A DNA stretch of 64,000 bases, taken from assembly GCA_002319075.1 (NCBI GenBank), contig NVQB01000001.1:4402001-4466000 (forward strand), in the 5' to 3' direction. Positions 51,201 through 60,429 of the stretch are shown one piece after another (the first letter of the stretch is position 1; every line of letters begins with the position of its first letter). Source of the DNA: Sphingobacteriaceae bacterium. GTDB lineage: Bacteria > Bacteroidota > Bacteroidia > B-17B0 > Aurantibacillaceae. The notes beneath the pieces were generated by a model. The model searched no databases and was not told the DNA's origin. It saw only the letters and a list, made by a program, of their open reading frames with translations. Position numbers and translations under genes: made by a program.

Positions 51201-52342
51201 GAGGTAGTTTCGTTGGTTGACCAGGTAAAGGTCGAACCTGCAGCAGTACTGTTGGCTGACAAAGTTAAGGCATTGCCGGTACAAACCGTTCCCGCACCTG
51301 TAATGGATAAAGTTGGATTTTCGATGGTTACGGCTCCGGAGATATTACTCTTTGCACTTGTTGTGCCGGTGCCGTTCGCAATACAATAATAGTATAAAGT
51401 TCCCGCCGAAAGAGTGGAAGGGGTATAAGAATCAGTGGTTAAAGAAGAAGTGTGGGTGGCAACAAGCGTTCCTCCTGAATTAACCGCACTTGTATTGCTG
51501 TACCACTGGTAGTTTGTAAGAGTGGTAGATAGAACCGCAGTGGTAACGGTCAATGGACTAATTGTTCCGTTAAGACAAGCACTGTTAGCCAGCGTTGACG
51601 GTTGACCGATAACTTTTATTCCATTGTCAACTAAAATCCATAGTTTACGTGTGGTGTATGTTCCGGCATTATAAGCGAATGTCCAGTCAGGGTCATTAAC
51701 AGATCTTGTTCCAATTCCAAGGTCATCGTTTGAATTGGTGTTATTCATAAAACTATTCCAGGCAAACAAAGTTTTTCCAGCAGTATAATCGTGAACCTGG
51801 AATGAGCCAAAGCAATTAGTGTTTGCATTACGGGTATCGTTATAGTCGTAAGTCGCTCCACTTCCGCCAATACCTGCCAAAGAAGCTCCCTGATTATAGC
51901 AGTCAGGCCATATCTCTATATTACCATTAATGCCAGTTGTACTTGTAACACCGGAAGTAGGACTTCCAACAACATTCATTGCTGTTACCGTTTGCTGAAA
52001 GATGATACCAGAATTATTGTAAGGGATACCTAACTGAGCATTTGTAGTATTAAATTTGTTCATAGACACCCACACCCAATTGCCGTCTACCTGCATAAAG
52101 TAGGCCACACGGTTGTAGTTAAGTGTTAAGGTGGAGTTGTTGATGGCATAAATGGGTAATACAGTGCCGGTGTAATTTGCATCTACCGGAATATCAATCT
52201 GATACAACACTCCATAGAGTGCAGCTTCGGGAACATTCGTTAATGCTAAGGTTGGAGAGGGGGCCAGCTGCGAATACATTTTTGAAGTAAAAGAGAAAAG
52301 CAGAACGAGGGCCAAAGTAACTCGGGTCATAATTTTTGTCAT
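48257..52342 (-). CDS. Large T9SS cargo protein with 13 Ig/PKD-like repeats
   Basis: 1361 residues. Signal peptide (about 1-24, ends KMYSQ), an N-terminal domain (about 25-340) with PLTVTT and YQWYSNTSAVNSG near the first Ig-like module, then 13 tandem repeats of ~70-75 residues (about 343-1275), each with the plan (L/V)P-x-(I/V)-S-I-(T/S)-G-x3-(I/V)C-x-G-x(n)-A-TYTWS-x(n)-I-x-V-x-P-x(3)-T-x-YSVxGTx(3)-GC. The last ~75 residues (about 1288-1361; VKLYPNPTHGDFTVELED... VIYTKTLIKN) are a type A T9SS C-terminal sorting domain. It is exported and probably cell-surface linked, as an adhesin-like protein. Confidence 0.9.
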   Translation of the reverse strand: MTKIMTRVTLALVLLFSFTSKMYSQLAPSPTLALTNVPEAALYGVLYQIDIPVDANYTGTVLPIYAINNSTLTLNYNRVAYFMQVDGNWVWVSMNKFNTTNAQLGIPYNNSGIIFQQTVTAMNVVGSPTSGVTSTTGINGNIEIWPDCYNQGASLAGIGGSGATYDYNDTRNANTNCFGSFQVHDYTAGKTLFAWNSFMNNTNSNDDLGIGTRSVNDPDWTFAYNAGTYTTRKLWILVDNGIKVIGQPSTLANSACLNGTISPLTVTTAVLSTTLTNYQWYSNTSAVNSGGTLVATHTSSLTTDSYTPSTLSAGTLYYYCIANGTGTTSAKSNISGAVTIENPTLSITGAGTVCTGNALTLSANSTAAGSTFTWSTNETTSSISVSPAANTTYTVSGTSTLGCIGISAPVTVSVNSLPVISVPNGTICEGASFVLVPSGAASYTYSSGSDTVTPASTSNYTVSGTSNEGCVGTNNLISVTVHTLPVVSITGTNALCEGTSATLTANGAATYTWSTGTNAGSISVTPTLTTTYSLSGTSSDGCVNLVQATTELTVHTLPLVSITGTNEVCAGSSVNLSASGASTYTWNTSETTAVISVTPSANTSYSVSGTSADGCASASNAVTTVTVHALPVLSITSETTAICAGASAGFTVTGASTYTWNNGSTATSISVTPASNTSYSVSGTNSLGCVSAIQAVASITVNALPTVTVSGPSAICTGGSATLVATGASTYVFGVSAPSPSISVNPTVTTSYTVVGISAEGCAGMPVIKTVSVNTLPLVTITGTTSICEGLTTSLVAGGASTYSWTGGLGSSTSIVVSPSVTTVYTLTGLSSAGCSGASTKTLTVNSAPSVTLNGATGICTGQSATLIALGANSYSWSTSSTNSLIVVTPSISTTYSVIGTSALGCSKTYTQFVSVASSLSVSIAGPTVICSGYPVDLDGLGATTYTWNDGTSSSSITVFPTVTTTYSVTGASGTCSNTAVVTVSVNANPTITINGSSSVCVGNSATLTASGADSYLWDNSSFTASTVVTPLQLTSYSVIGYVTLTGCQSTGVINVTAQPLPTLSISGSSAICFGSSTALTASGATSYTWSNGATINPISVSPGTSTFYSVSGSDANGCVNTTTPVNLDVYPNPTITVSSSSTTVCEGSPVTLNASGADSYTWTNVANTATITVNPTASTNYTVIGTTTLGCSSSAAVFITVNANPVVAISGQTIICTGTTVDLSASGASSYIWNTGSTSTSISVSPTVQTSYSIAGTNNEGCVGTFSLVVKVSDCTGLNSIVANTTVKLYPNPTHGDFTVELEDASTAVITIRNVVGQLLLNSKAELVNRLSLESFDNGVYYISITKNNAVIYTKTLIKN

Positions 52343-52572
52343 GGGTAGAAGATTAGTGTCTATTTATTTTTTGCAAAGGACGACCTAAATCCTCTGAGAA
52401 AAAACTTCTTTATGTGATTTTTTATTATATTAAAGTTGCTTGTGTTACCAGTGTTAAACACCCTTTACCTTTTAGTTAATGATTGGTAAATATTCTTGTT
52501 AAATCCTCTCTTCCTCATTAACTTTAAAGGTTTGCTTTTGGATCTTTTTTTCAAAGCAACATACCACTATTT

Positions 52573-55467
52573 ATGGCAGCAGAATTTATTGAGGACGAAA
52601 ATATAGAAGTAATTGGTGCACGTTCGCACAACTTAAAAGATATCTCCATTACTATTCCACGTAATAAGCTAGTAGTTATTACGGGTTTAAGTGGAAGTGG
52701 AAAATCTTCACTGGCTTTTGATACAATTTATGCAGAAGGGCAAAGACGTTACATTGAAAGTTTCTCGTCTTATGCGAGGCATTTTCTGGGAAATATGGAG
52801 CGCCCCGATGTAGATAAAATTTCAGGATTAAGTCCGGTAATTTCTATCGAACAGAAAACGGTAAACAAGAATCCGCGCTCTACAGTGGGTACTATTACCG
52901 AAATTTATGACTTTATGCGCCTGTTATATGCACGTGCAGGGGAAGCTTATTCCTATAATACCGGCGAAAAAATGGTGCGTTACAGCGACGACCAGATCGT
53001 GGATCTTATTATTGAAGATTACAAAGCAAAAAAAATTAATTTACTTGCCCCTGTTGTAAAAGGCCGTAAAGGTCATTACCGTGAGCTTTTCGAAGATGTT
53101 CGCAAACGCGGATTTAATAAAGTTCGTATTGATGGAGAAATAAAAGACATTGTTCCAAAAATGCAGGTAGACCGTTACAAAATTCATGACATCGAAATTG
53201 TAATCGATCGCCTGGAAGTTACTCCTGACATTCGTTCACGCCTTTATCAGTCTCTTCAAACAGCTATGAAACATGGCAAGGGAACCATCATGGTGATTGA
53301 ACATGTGGAAGAAGATCCTAAAGCAAAAAAAACTGCAAAAACAAAAACAGTAGGTTTCGGATTTGGAAAGGTTCGTTTTTTTAGCCGGTTTTTAATGTGC
53401 CCTACAACCGGCATCAGCTACGATGAAACGGCTCCGAACTTATTTTCTTTTAATTCCCCTTATGGTGCTTGTACCCAATGCAATGGCCTGGGAGAGATCT
53501 CCGAAATTGATATCAATAAGATCATAACGGATCCGAAACTTTCTATAGGTAAAGGTGCTATTGCGCCCATTGGTTCACAAAAAGCCTGGGGCGGCGGAAG
53601 TTGGATTTTTAAACAGGTAGAAGCTATCGGCAGCACTTATGGCTTTACACTGGAGACCCCTTTTGAAGATATCAGCGAAGAAGCAGTAAATGTGCTGCTA
53701 TATGGCAGCGACGAAATGTTTGTGGTAACTACTGAAGCAGGAAGTTACAATACAAATTTTGAAGGTATCGCTACATTTATAACGCGTCAGTCTGAAGATG
53801 ATCCTAGCCCTGCGATGTTAAAGTGGGCGCAGGGTTTTACAGATAAAAAAGAATGTCCCACCTGTCATGGCGCACGCTTAAAAAAAGAGGCTCTGTATTT
53901 TAAAATTGCTGACAAAAATATTTCGGAGGTTGCAGAGATGGATATTTCTGTTCTCCAGGTTTGGTTTAAGGACATCGAAAAAAAATTAAGCAAGAATCAA
54001 AACATCATCGCCATAGAAGTTTTAAAGGAGATTCGCGCGCGCATTCAGTTTTTAGTGGAGGTTGGTTTAGATTACGTCACTCTCAACAGATCATCCAAAT
54101 CGCTTAGTGGAGGCGAAGCACAAAGGATTCGTTTAGCCACACAAATTGGTTCGCAATTGGTTGGTGTCTTATACATTCTCGATGAACCAAGTATCGGGCT
54201 TCATCAACGCGATAACGTGCGTTTGATTTCAGCTCTTAAAAATTTGCGCGATGTAGGAAATAGTGTTCTTGTTGTAGAACATGATAAAGACATGATGATG
54301 GAAAGTGATTATGTTATCGATATTGGCCCGGGCGCAGGAGTACACGGTGGTCGTATAGTGGCGGCATCAACACCTCAGGAGATGCTAAAGTTTGATACAA
54401 TGACCGCGAACTATATGACGGGCAAGATGAACATTGAAGTTCCGAAAACGCGTCGTAAAGGCAATGGAAAAAAAATAAGTCTGAAAGGCTGCACGGGACA
54501 TAATCTTAAAAATGTAAGCGTTGATTTTCCATTGGGGAAATTTATTTGTGTTACAGGCGTAAGTGGAAGCGGGAAGAGTAGTTTAATTAACGAAACACTC
54601 TATCCTTTGCTGGCAGAGCATTTTTATAACTCAGAGAAAAAGCCCTTAAAATATAAATCCATTACAGGTTTAGATAACGTAGATAAGGTTATTGATATTA
54701 ATCAGTCTCCCATTGGCAGAACACCTCGAAGTAATCCTGCTACGTACACAAATGTTTTTTCCGACATTAGAAATTTATTTTCTGAAATTCCTGAAGCGAA
54801 AATTCGCGGCTATAAACCGGGAAGATTTTCATTTAATGTAAAAGGTGGACGCTGTGAAACCTGCGGTGGTGCTGGCGTTAAAACTATCGAAATGAATTTT
54901 TTGCCTGATGTTTACGTGAATTGTGATGTCTGCAATGGAAAGCGTTACAACAGAGAAACACTGGAAGTACGCTTTAAAGGAAAATCCATCAGCGATGTGT
55001 TAAACATGACCATTGATCAGGCCTGCGATTTTTTTGCAAATGTCCCGAATATTTTCAGGCAGATAAAAACTTTACAGGATGTTGGTTTGGGCTACATTAC
55101 ACTTGGACAGCAAGCTACAACACTCAGTGGCGGCGAAGCTCAGCGCGTAAAATTGTCTACAGAATTAAGCAAACGCGACACCGGAAACACCTTTTATATT
55201 TTAGATGAGCCTACAACAGGTCTTCATTTTGAAGATATTCGCATTCTTCTGGGAGTTTTAAATCGTCTCGTAGAAAATGGAAATACAGTTTTAGTAATCG
55301 AACACAATCTTGATATTATTAAAGTTGCCGATCACATTATCGATCTTGGTCCCGAAGGTGGAAAGGGTGGAGGAGAGATCTTATTTACCGGAACTCCGGA
55401 AGAACTGGCTAAGGATAAAAAAAGCTACACGGCTCCTTTTTTGAAAAAGGAACTACAACAAAAATAG
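52573..55467 (+). CDS. uvrA: UvrABC excinuclease subunit A
   Basis: 964 residues, full length for UvrA. Two ABC ATPase halves: first Walker [15 protein letters not shown] (about 38-51) and signature [13 protein letters not shown] (about 513-525), second Walker [15 protein letters not shown] (about 657-670) and signature [13 protein letters not shown] (about 855-867). Zinc modules: CTQCNG and CPTCHG near 300 and 428, CETCGGAG and CDVCNGKRY near 762 and 782. UvrA dimers recognise bulky DNA lesions and load UvrB. Its own promoter may be TTG (52496-52498) with TAACTTTA (52519-52526). Confidence 0.97.
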   Translation: MAAEFIEDENIEVIGARSHNLKDISITIPRNKLVVITGLSGSGKSSLAFDTIYAEGQRRYIESFSSYARHFLGNMERPDVDKISGLSPVISIEQKTVNKNPRSTVGTITEIYDFMRLLYARAGEAYSYNTGEKMVRYSDDQIVDLIIEDYKAKKINLLAPVVKGRKGHYRELFEDVRKRGFNKVRIDGEIKDIVPKMQVDRYKIHDIEIVIDRLEVTPDIRSRLYQSLQTAMKHGKGTIMVIEHVEEDPKAKKTAKTKTVGFGFGKVRFFSRFLMCPTTGISYDETAPNLFSFNSPYGACTQCNGLGEISEIDINKIITDPKLSIGKGAIAPIGSQKAWGGGSWIFKQVEAIGSTYGFTLETPFEDISEEAVNVLLYGSDEMFVVTTEAGSYNTNFEGIATFITRQSEDDPSPAMLKWAQGFTDKKECPTCHGARLKKEALYFKIADKNISEVAEMDISVLQVWFKDIEKKLSKNQNIIAIEVLKEIRARIQFLVEVGLDYVTLNRSSKSLSGGEAQRIRLATQIGSQLVGVLYILDEPSIGLHQRDNVRLISALKNLRDVGNSVLVVEHDKDMMMESDYVIDIGPGAGVHGGRIVAASTPQEMLKFDTMTANYMTGKMNIEVPKTRRKGNGKKISLKGCTGHNLKNVSVDFPLGKFICVTGVSGSGKSSLINETLYPLLAEHFYNSEKKPLKYKSITGLDNVDKVIDINQSPIGRTPRSNPATYTNVFSDIRNLFSEIPEAKIRGYKPGRFSFNVKGGRCETCGGAGVKTIEMNFLPDVYVNCDVCNGKRYNRETLEVRFKGKSISDVLNMTIDQACDFFANVPNIFRQIKTLQDVGLGYITLGQQATTLSGGEAQRVKLSTELSKRDTGNTFYILDEPTTGLHFEDIRILLGVLNRLVENGNTVLVIEHNLDIIKVADHIIDLGPEGGKGGGEILFTGTPEELAKDKKSYTAPFLKKELQQK

Positions 55468-55561
55468 TCACGGATAACACAAATTTCAGGGAGTTATTTT
55501 TCAGCCTGATCTGTTGTATCCGTAAAATACTTAGTTATCTTCCCGAAAGGGCAGATGCTAT

Positions 55562-56197
55562 CTAATTTTTCCGCATCACCATTAAACCATCTCTTACCGG
55601 AAGCAAGAGATTAGACACTCTTGAGTCATTCTGGATTTTCGCATTAAAATCGTGAATGATCTGAGTATCTGCGTCTTTTTTTTCATCTAACACTTTGCCA
55701 CTCCATAGAACGTTATCCGCGATGATCAGGCCGCCTGAATTCACTTTATCAATCACCAGATCGAAGTAAAGCCCGTAATTTTTTTTATCAGCGTCGATAA
55801 AAACCAGATCAAATTTGTGATGTAAACCTGGAATAACCTTGTCTGCCTTATCCTCGATCAATTCAATTTTTGTTTTGAGAGATGAGTTAGCAATAAATTG
55901 TTTGGCAAAATGATTGGTTTCCTCATTGGGATCAATGGTGATCAATTTCCCTCCTTCTCTTAACCCTTCGGCCAGGCACAGGGCTGAATAACCCGTATAA
56001 GTACCTATCTCGAGAATAAAAGCGGGCTGAATCATCTTTGCAAAGAAACTTAGCAAACGCCCCTGCAGATGTCCGCTCAGCATTCTCGGACTTCCAATCT
56101 TTAAATGAGTTTCGCGATTCAACTTGGTAAGCAGCTCACTTTCTTTATCCGAAAAATTTTCGCAGTACTCTAAAAGTTCGTCCTGAATAAATTCCAT
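55562..56197 (-). CDS. Class I SAM-dependent O-methyltransferase (COMT-like)
   Basis: 211 residues. The N-terminal RETHLKIGSPRMLSGHLQGRLLSFF (about 28-52) and SAM-binding ILEIGTYTGYSALCLAEGL (about 61-79), then FIDADKKNYG (about 133-142) with the metal-binding Asp pair, and IIADNVLWSGKV (about 153-164) are the signatures of Mg-dependent catechol/caffeoyl-CoA O-methyltransferases. It is 1 bp from the stop of the unknown gene upstream in the same direction. Substrate in this phylum is unknown. Confidence 0.88.
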   Translation of the reverse strand: MEFIQDELLEYCENFSDKESELLTKLNRETHLKIGSPRMLSGHLQGRLLSFFAKMIQPAFILEIGTYTGYSALCLAEGLREGGKLITIDPNEETNHFAKQFIANSSLKTKIELIEDKADKVIPGLHHKFDLVFIDADKKNYGLYFDLVIDKVNSGGLIIADNVLWSGKVLDEKKDADTQIIHDFNAKIQNDSRVSNLLLPVRDGLMVMRKN

Positions 56198-56198
56198 A

Positions 56199-56768
56199 TT
56201 AACTGAGGCGCTTGGTGATTATCTTACTTACATTTCCAAAAACCTGGCCAGGTGAAAACTTACGCCAGTCAAAGTCATCCAGCTCTCCACCTGAAATGAA
56301 ATAGTAGTCGAGCCCGGCTTGTTTAAATTCTTTAAGAACATGCTCTCTGAAATTTAGCATCACCACCCAACCATCTTCTCCATTATCGTCGAACCATTCT
56401 TCGTAATAACTATCGTCGCTTTGATGGAAATTAAGAACATTTTCTCCTACCAGGATATATTTGTTTATACCGTGATAATTTAATTCATCAATGATATCGC
56501 GCTTGAGCAGCATAATATCATTGGTAATAGCATCGTTCCATTCTCCTATTATTTCGATAACGGCGTATTTCTCCTCGTAATCAACAAACAAAATTTTTAT
56601 GTAAAGTGTTTCACTTCCAATGTCATCCCATTGAGGATGGATGTAAAAATTATAGATGGTATTGGTAAATTCAAATTCGCTGTATTCCCTGCCATAAAAG
56701 GGAGATTCAGGGTCTTCGGCCGCAATGTAGAGATGTTGCCAGTTATAAAAAGGTTCAATAGTATGCAC
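56199..56768 (-). CDS. Conserved cytosolic protein of unknown function
   Basis: 189 residues starting at GTG 56768. The sequence is acidic, with many aromatic residues (YNWQHLYIAAEDPESPFYGREYSEFEF near the N-terminus; GWVVMLNFREHVLKEFKQAGLDYYF later). I recall a conserved Bacteroidota-specific protein with this wording next to O-methyltransferase genes, but not a named domain. There is no signal peptide or membrane segment. It is immediately followed by the O-methyltransferase, so they probably work together or are at least cotranslated. Confidence 0.65.
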   Translation of the reverse strand: MHTIEPFYNWQHLYIAAEDPESPFYGREYSEFEFTNTIYNFYIHPQWDDIGSETLYIKILFVDYEEKYAVIEIIGEWNDAITNDIMLLKRDIIDELNYHGINKYILVGENVLNFHQSDDSYYEEWFDDNGEDGWVVMLNFREHVLKEFKQAGLDYYFISGGELDDFDWRKFSPGQVFGNVSKIITKRLS

Positions 56769-56851
56769 AGGTAAATTTAGTATTAATGCAGTTAAAAATA
56801 AAGAAACAGGAAGAACTTAATTAGAGAAAGAAGAACAGGAAACAGAAAATT

Positions 56852-57571
56852 TTAATTTTGATCTCTGCTGGAAGGCATTTTCTTGGTTACCTTGATTTTT
56901 AATGCTTCACGCACTGTTTCAAGTGCTGTTAGCAGAATAATACGAATATCCATTCCCGTGGTAGCATGTTCTACATAATACAGGTCCCATTGCAGACGTT
57001 TATAGATGGAACGAATATTTGGTGTGGGTCCGCGAAAACCATTGATTTGAGCTAGCCCGGTAATTCCTGGTTCAACAAGATAACGGTTATAATAACCTGG
57101 AAAAATCTCCGCAAAATATTCAGAATCCTTCAGCATGTGGGGACGAGGACCAACTATGGACATATCGCCGATAAGAACATTTATAAATTGAGGCAATTCA
57201 TCCAGATTAGAAACCCTTAAAAACCTTCCCATTCTTGTAATGCGGGGATCGTTAATGGCTGCCTGCAGATCATTAGCTTTTTTGTTCACCTGCATGGTAC
57301 GCAGTTTAAAACAATTAAAAGTTTTTCCTTTGTAGCCTGTACGTTTTTGTTTGAAAAAAATCGGCCCCCTTGAATCCAGCTTTATAAGAATTGCCAGAAT
57401 AGGCATCAGCCAGCTTAGGATAAGAAGAACAATTAACATAGAAACAACAATATCCACAGCACGTTTTAAGAAGAGAAAACTTTTTCTTCTGTTTTCTACA
57501 GCTTCTGCCAGTTGTACATTATGCTCAAGGGTAAAAGCATCTTTATCAAATATTGCACTGTTTTGAGTCAA
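56852..57571 (-). CDS. Polyprenyl-phosphate sugar-1-phosphate transferase (WcaJ/WbaP-type catalytic domain)
   Basis: 239 residues starting at TTG 57571. A single N-terminal membrane hairpin (about 30-60, LKRAVDIVVSMLIVLLILSWLMPILAILI) precedes the catalytic part with GPIFFKQKRTGYKGKTFNCFKLRTM (about 75-99), RITRMGRFLRVSNLDELPQFINVL (about 122-145) and GDMSIVGPRPHM (about 147-158). It transfers sugar-1-P to undecaprenyl phosphate and initiates polysaccharide units. It lacks the CoA-binding-like N-domain of WcaJ. Divergent from Wzx at 57757; it is the second initiating transferase in the window. Confidence 0.9.
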   Translation of the reverse strand: MTQNSAIFDKDAFTLEHNVQLAEAVENRRKSFLFLKRAVDIVVSMLIVLLILSWLMPILAILIKLDSRGPIFFKQKRTGYKGKTFNCFKLRTMQVNKKANDLQAAINDPRITRMGRFLRVSNLDELPQFINVLIGDMSIVGPRPHMLKDSEYFAEIFPGYYNRYLVEPGITGLAQINGFRGPTPNIRSIYKRLQWDLYYVEHATTGMDIRIILLTALETVREALKIKVTKKMPSSRDQN

Positions 57572-57756
57572 TCGTTAAATAAATGTTGATTAATGGAAAA
57601 CAAAATTACTCTAAAATCGCGAATCTCTTTTAACTTTGAGCGCATAAAACTGCTAAAAGACCTTAATTTTATAAGGATAAATTTAACTAAATACAGCTTG
57701 TAATCTTTGATTTTAAAAAAGATTAGTGAACACTAAGGTGTTAGTGAAAAGAAACT

Positions 57757-59193
57757 ATGAATTCAACGCCCGGCAAGAAAAAACTGATCAGGGACATATC
57801 AGCTAACACCCTTCAAACAGTGATTACACAAGTGTTTGGGTTAATGATTTTTTACTTCACTTCAAAGTATCTTATAAAAGACGATTTTGGTGATTTTAAT
57901 TGGTGTATGGCGGTTTGTTCTACTTTGATCGCCATCTCATCATTAGGTCTTGATCTTGTTTTTGTAAAACGTATCGCTCATGGTAAAGATGTTCTTGTAA
58001 TGAGTGGTATTCATTTTTTTCATACGCTTCTCGTAGCTCTTATTCTCGGGGTTGGCATCTTTTTTGTTCAGCAATTTGTTCCTTCTTTCACCAATCGTTA
58101 TCCATTTTTCTTCTATGTTTTTTTAAATCTGGCTATCGCTAACGTGGCCAATTCTTTTAAACTTTGCTTAAACGGGTTAGAGGCCTATAAACACCTTGCT
58201 TTAATATCTTTGTGTGTGAACTTAATCAAGTTCACACTTATTCTTTTGCTCTACCTTTTAGGGTACTTCACCATTTTGAACGTTGTTTTTGCTTACACCG
58301 TTACATCTCTTATAGAATTTGTATTGGGATATCTTTTAATCAATAAGAATTTGTCAGCTCCAGTAAAACCTCTGTTAAGGATTACCGACTATAAATACTT
58401 TATTCTTGAATCATTACCTCAATTAGGCGTGGTTTTATTTGATTCAGCTCTGGCGCGAATCGATTGGATTTTATTAGGTTTAATAAGCACGCTTGCTGCT
58501 ACGGCCGAATATAGCTTTGCGTATAAAGTCTTTGAAATATCAAAATTGCCATTGCTGATTATTGCACCAGTTCTACTAACCCGGTTTTCCAAACTCTTTA
58601 AAAATGAAGAAGAAATAACTTTAAAACAAAAAGAGGAAATCAATTTTTTCTTCAAACTGGAAATGTTTGCGATTATGATCATCCCTGTATTCTTAATTTC
58701 TTCGTGGACACCACTTGTAGATTATTTCACAAATAATAAATACGGGGCTGTCAACGAAACTAATTTCCGCATTCTTGCTGCCTGTATTCCCCTGCACGCC
58801 GTAATAAATTTTCTTTGGACACTTGGCTTTGTGCAGGGACAATTAAAGCCTATTCTCATCATTACCATCATAGTTTCAGTATTAAATATTGTTGCAAATG
58901 CTATTTTGATCCCGTTATATTCTGCAACGGGTTCTTCCCTTGCATTTTTAATTTGCACGCTTATTCAGCTTGCTCTTTATCTTAAATATATCGACCAAAG
59001 TAAAATCAAGATTAGTGCTGGTCCGGCAGTTTTATCGTTTTTTACTGCACTCGGAGCAATTGTACTAAGCGTTAATTTAATTAATAGTGTTATTTTTGCT
59101 ACGCTTGCCGCTTTGTCAGTGTATGTAGGCCTGACATTTGTAACAAGACAAATAAGCCTCCGTCAAATAAAAAAAATATTGTTAGAAAAGTAA
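57757..59193 (+). CDS. wzx: Wzx-type oligosaccharide flippase
   Basis: 478 residues with about twelve to fourteen hydrophobic helices, of the polysaccharide biosynthesis / MOP superfamily. N-terminus KLIRDISANTLQTVITQVFGLMIFYFTSKYL, with positively charged loops, is typical, as is the middle ARIDWILLGLISTLAATAEYSFAYK. It flips lipid-linked repeat units to the outer leaflet of the inner membrane. It starts the plus-strand polysaccharide operon: 31 bp to the GT4 gene. Confidence 0.87.
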   Translation: MNSTPGKKKLIRDISANTLQTVITQVFGLMIFYFTSKYLIKDDFGDFNWCMAVCSTLIAISSLGLDLVFVKRIAHGKDVLVMSGIHFFHTLLVALILGVGIFFVQQFVPSFTNRYPFFFYVFLNLAIANVANSFKLCLNGLEAYKHLALISLCVNLIKFTLILLLYLLGYFTILNVVFAYTVTSLIEFVLGYLLINKNLSAPVKPLLRITDYKYFILESLPQLGVVLFDSALARIDWILLGLISTLAATAEYSFAYKVFEISKLPLLIIAPVLLTRFSKLFKNEEEITLKQKEEINFFFKLEMFAIMIIPVFLISSWTPLVDYFTNNKYGAVNETNFRILAACIPLHAVINFLWTLGFVQGQLKPILIITIIVSVLNIVANAILIPLYSATGSSLAFLICTLIQLALYLKYIDQSKIKISAGPAVLSFFTALGAIVLSVNLINSVIFATLAALSVYVGLTFVTRQISLRQIKKILLEK

Positions 59194-59224
59194 TGTTTTA
59201 TTACCAAATAAGATTGTACCCCCA

Positions 59225-60427
59225 ATGAATATCCTCTTTATTTGCGACGAGTATCCCCCTGGAAAAAACGGCGGTATAGGAACGGTGGTTCAGGTGTTGG
59301 GCAGAGAGCTTGTGCGTCAGGGACACCGTGTTTTTGTGGTGGGTTTGTACGCTTATAGCTATGGGCAAAAAAACTATGAAGAAGATCAAGGTGTTCAAGT
59401 ATGGCGCATGCGCTACGGTTTGAATTTAAAACTCGGTGCTGATAACATTATTCATAAAATAGTTAATAAAATACCAGGGCCAATAAAGCAGTATTTAAAC
59501 GGACGGCAAGCTTTTAACAGGTATGTTGCTTTTATCGAGAAAATAATTTCAGATGAAAAAATTGACATTGTAGAAATTCCTGACTGGAACACGTTTGCAA
59601 TGCGTATCGGTTTTTTAGTAAAATGGCCTAAATTTAAAGTGCCTCTCCTTCTTAAATCTCATGGGTCTTACACCTATTTTGCTCATGAAATGAAGGAGCC
59701 GCTTAAAAGAAAACTAAATGCTATTGATAGTGCTTTGTATGAAAGAGCTGATGCTTTATCTGCAGTGAGTTTATACACAGCCAGTATAAACAGAAAATTG
59801 TTCGGTGTTACCCGCGAAATTAAAGTACTCTACAACGCCATTGAAAATCCGGGCATAGATTTTAAAAAGGATAAAGAAAAGGAAACCGTTATTTTTACGG
59901 GAAGCCTTATCGCAAAAAAAGGCATATTTCAACTTATAAAAGCATGGAGGCTTGTGCATAAGAAACACCCTTCTGCACAACTTATCGTATTTGGTAAAGG
60001 CGATACGGATCTATTGAAAAAAGAACTTCCGGTGGAAACTCTTTCCAGCGTTAGTTTTAGAGGACATGTGAGCCGATCTGAACTTTTTAAAACCCTGTCT
60101 ACTGCTACTATGGCGGTTTTTCCTTCGTATTCTGAATGCTTTGCCCTTGCTCCCATGGAAGCAATGGCGGTGGGTTGTCCTGTTATTTATACAAAAAGGT
60201 CTTCTGGTAAAGAGCTTATCACTGATCAAATCAATGGCGTACTCATTGATCCGGATAATGTTACGGAAATTGCAGAAAAGATATCAGAGCTTTTTAAAGA
60301 TGCAGCACGTCAAAAAACCTATGCTGAAAATGGGATAGAGACGATAAATAGCAAATTCAATCTTTCAGAGATCGCTCGTGAACATATTAAACATTATAGT
60401 CAAGTTATTATTAATTTCAATTCATAA
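59225..60427 (+). CDS. Glycosyltransferase family 4
   Basis: 400 residues with a GT-B fold. N-terminal FICDEYPPGKNGGIGTVVQVLGRELVRQGH (about 4-33, the acceptor-side GGIG loop), a central FTGSLIAKKGIFQLIKAWRLV (about 224-244) and late EAMAVGCPVIYTKRSSGKELI (about 312-332) with the EX7E-type pair. It adds a sugar from a nucleotide donor to the lipid-linked acceptor in the cytoplasm. Gene spacing: 2 bp before Wzy. Confidence 0.88.
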   Translation: MNILFICDEYPPGKNGGIGTVVQVLGRELVRQGHRVFVVGLYAYSYGQKNYEEDQGVQVWRMRYGLNLKLGADNIIHKIVNKIPGPIKQYLNGRQAFNRYVAFIEKIISDEKIDIVEIPDWNTFAMRIGFLVKWPKFKVPLLLKSHGSYTYFAHEMKEPLKRKLNAIDSALYERADALSAVSLYTASINRKLFGVTREIKVLYNAIENPGIDFKKDKEKETVIFTGSLIAKKGIFQLIKAWRLVHKKHPSAQLIVFGKGDTDLLKKELPVETLSSVSFRGHVSRSELFKTLSTATMAVFPSYSECFALAPMEAMAVGCPVIYTKRSSGKELITDQINGVLIDPDNVTEIAEKISELFKDAARQKTYAENGIETINSKFNLSEIAREHIKHYSQVIINFNS

Positions 60428-60429
60428 TT

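Noticed and set aside
48257-52342. Regularly spaced DNA repeats that could suggest a CRISPR array or satellite
   Set aside because: The period of about 210-225 bp matches coding Ig-like repeats in one open frame, and the copies are strongly diverged at DNA level.
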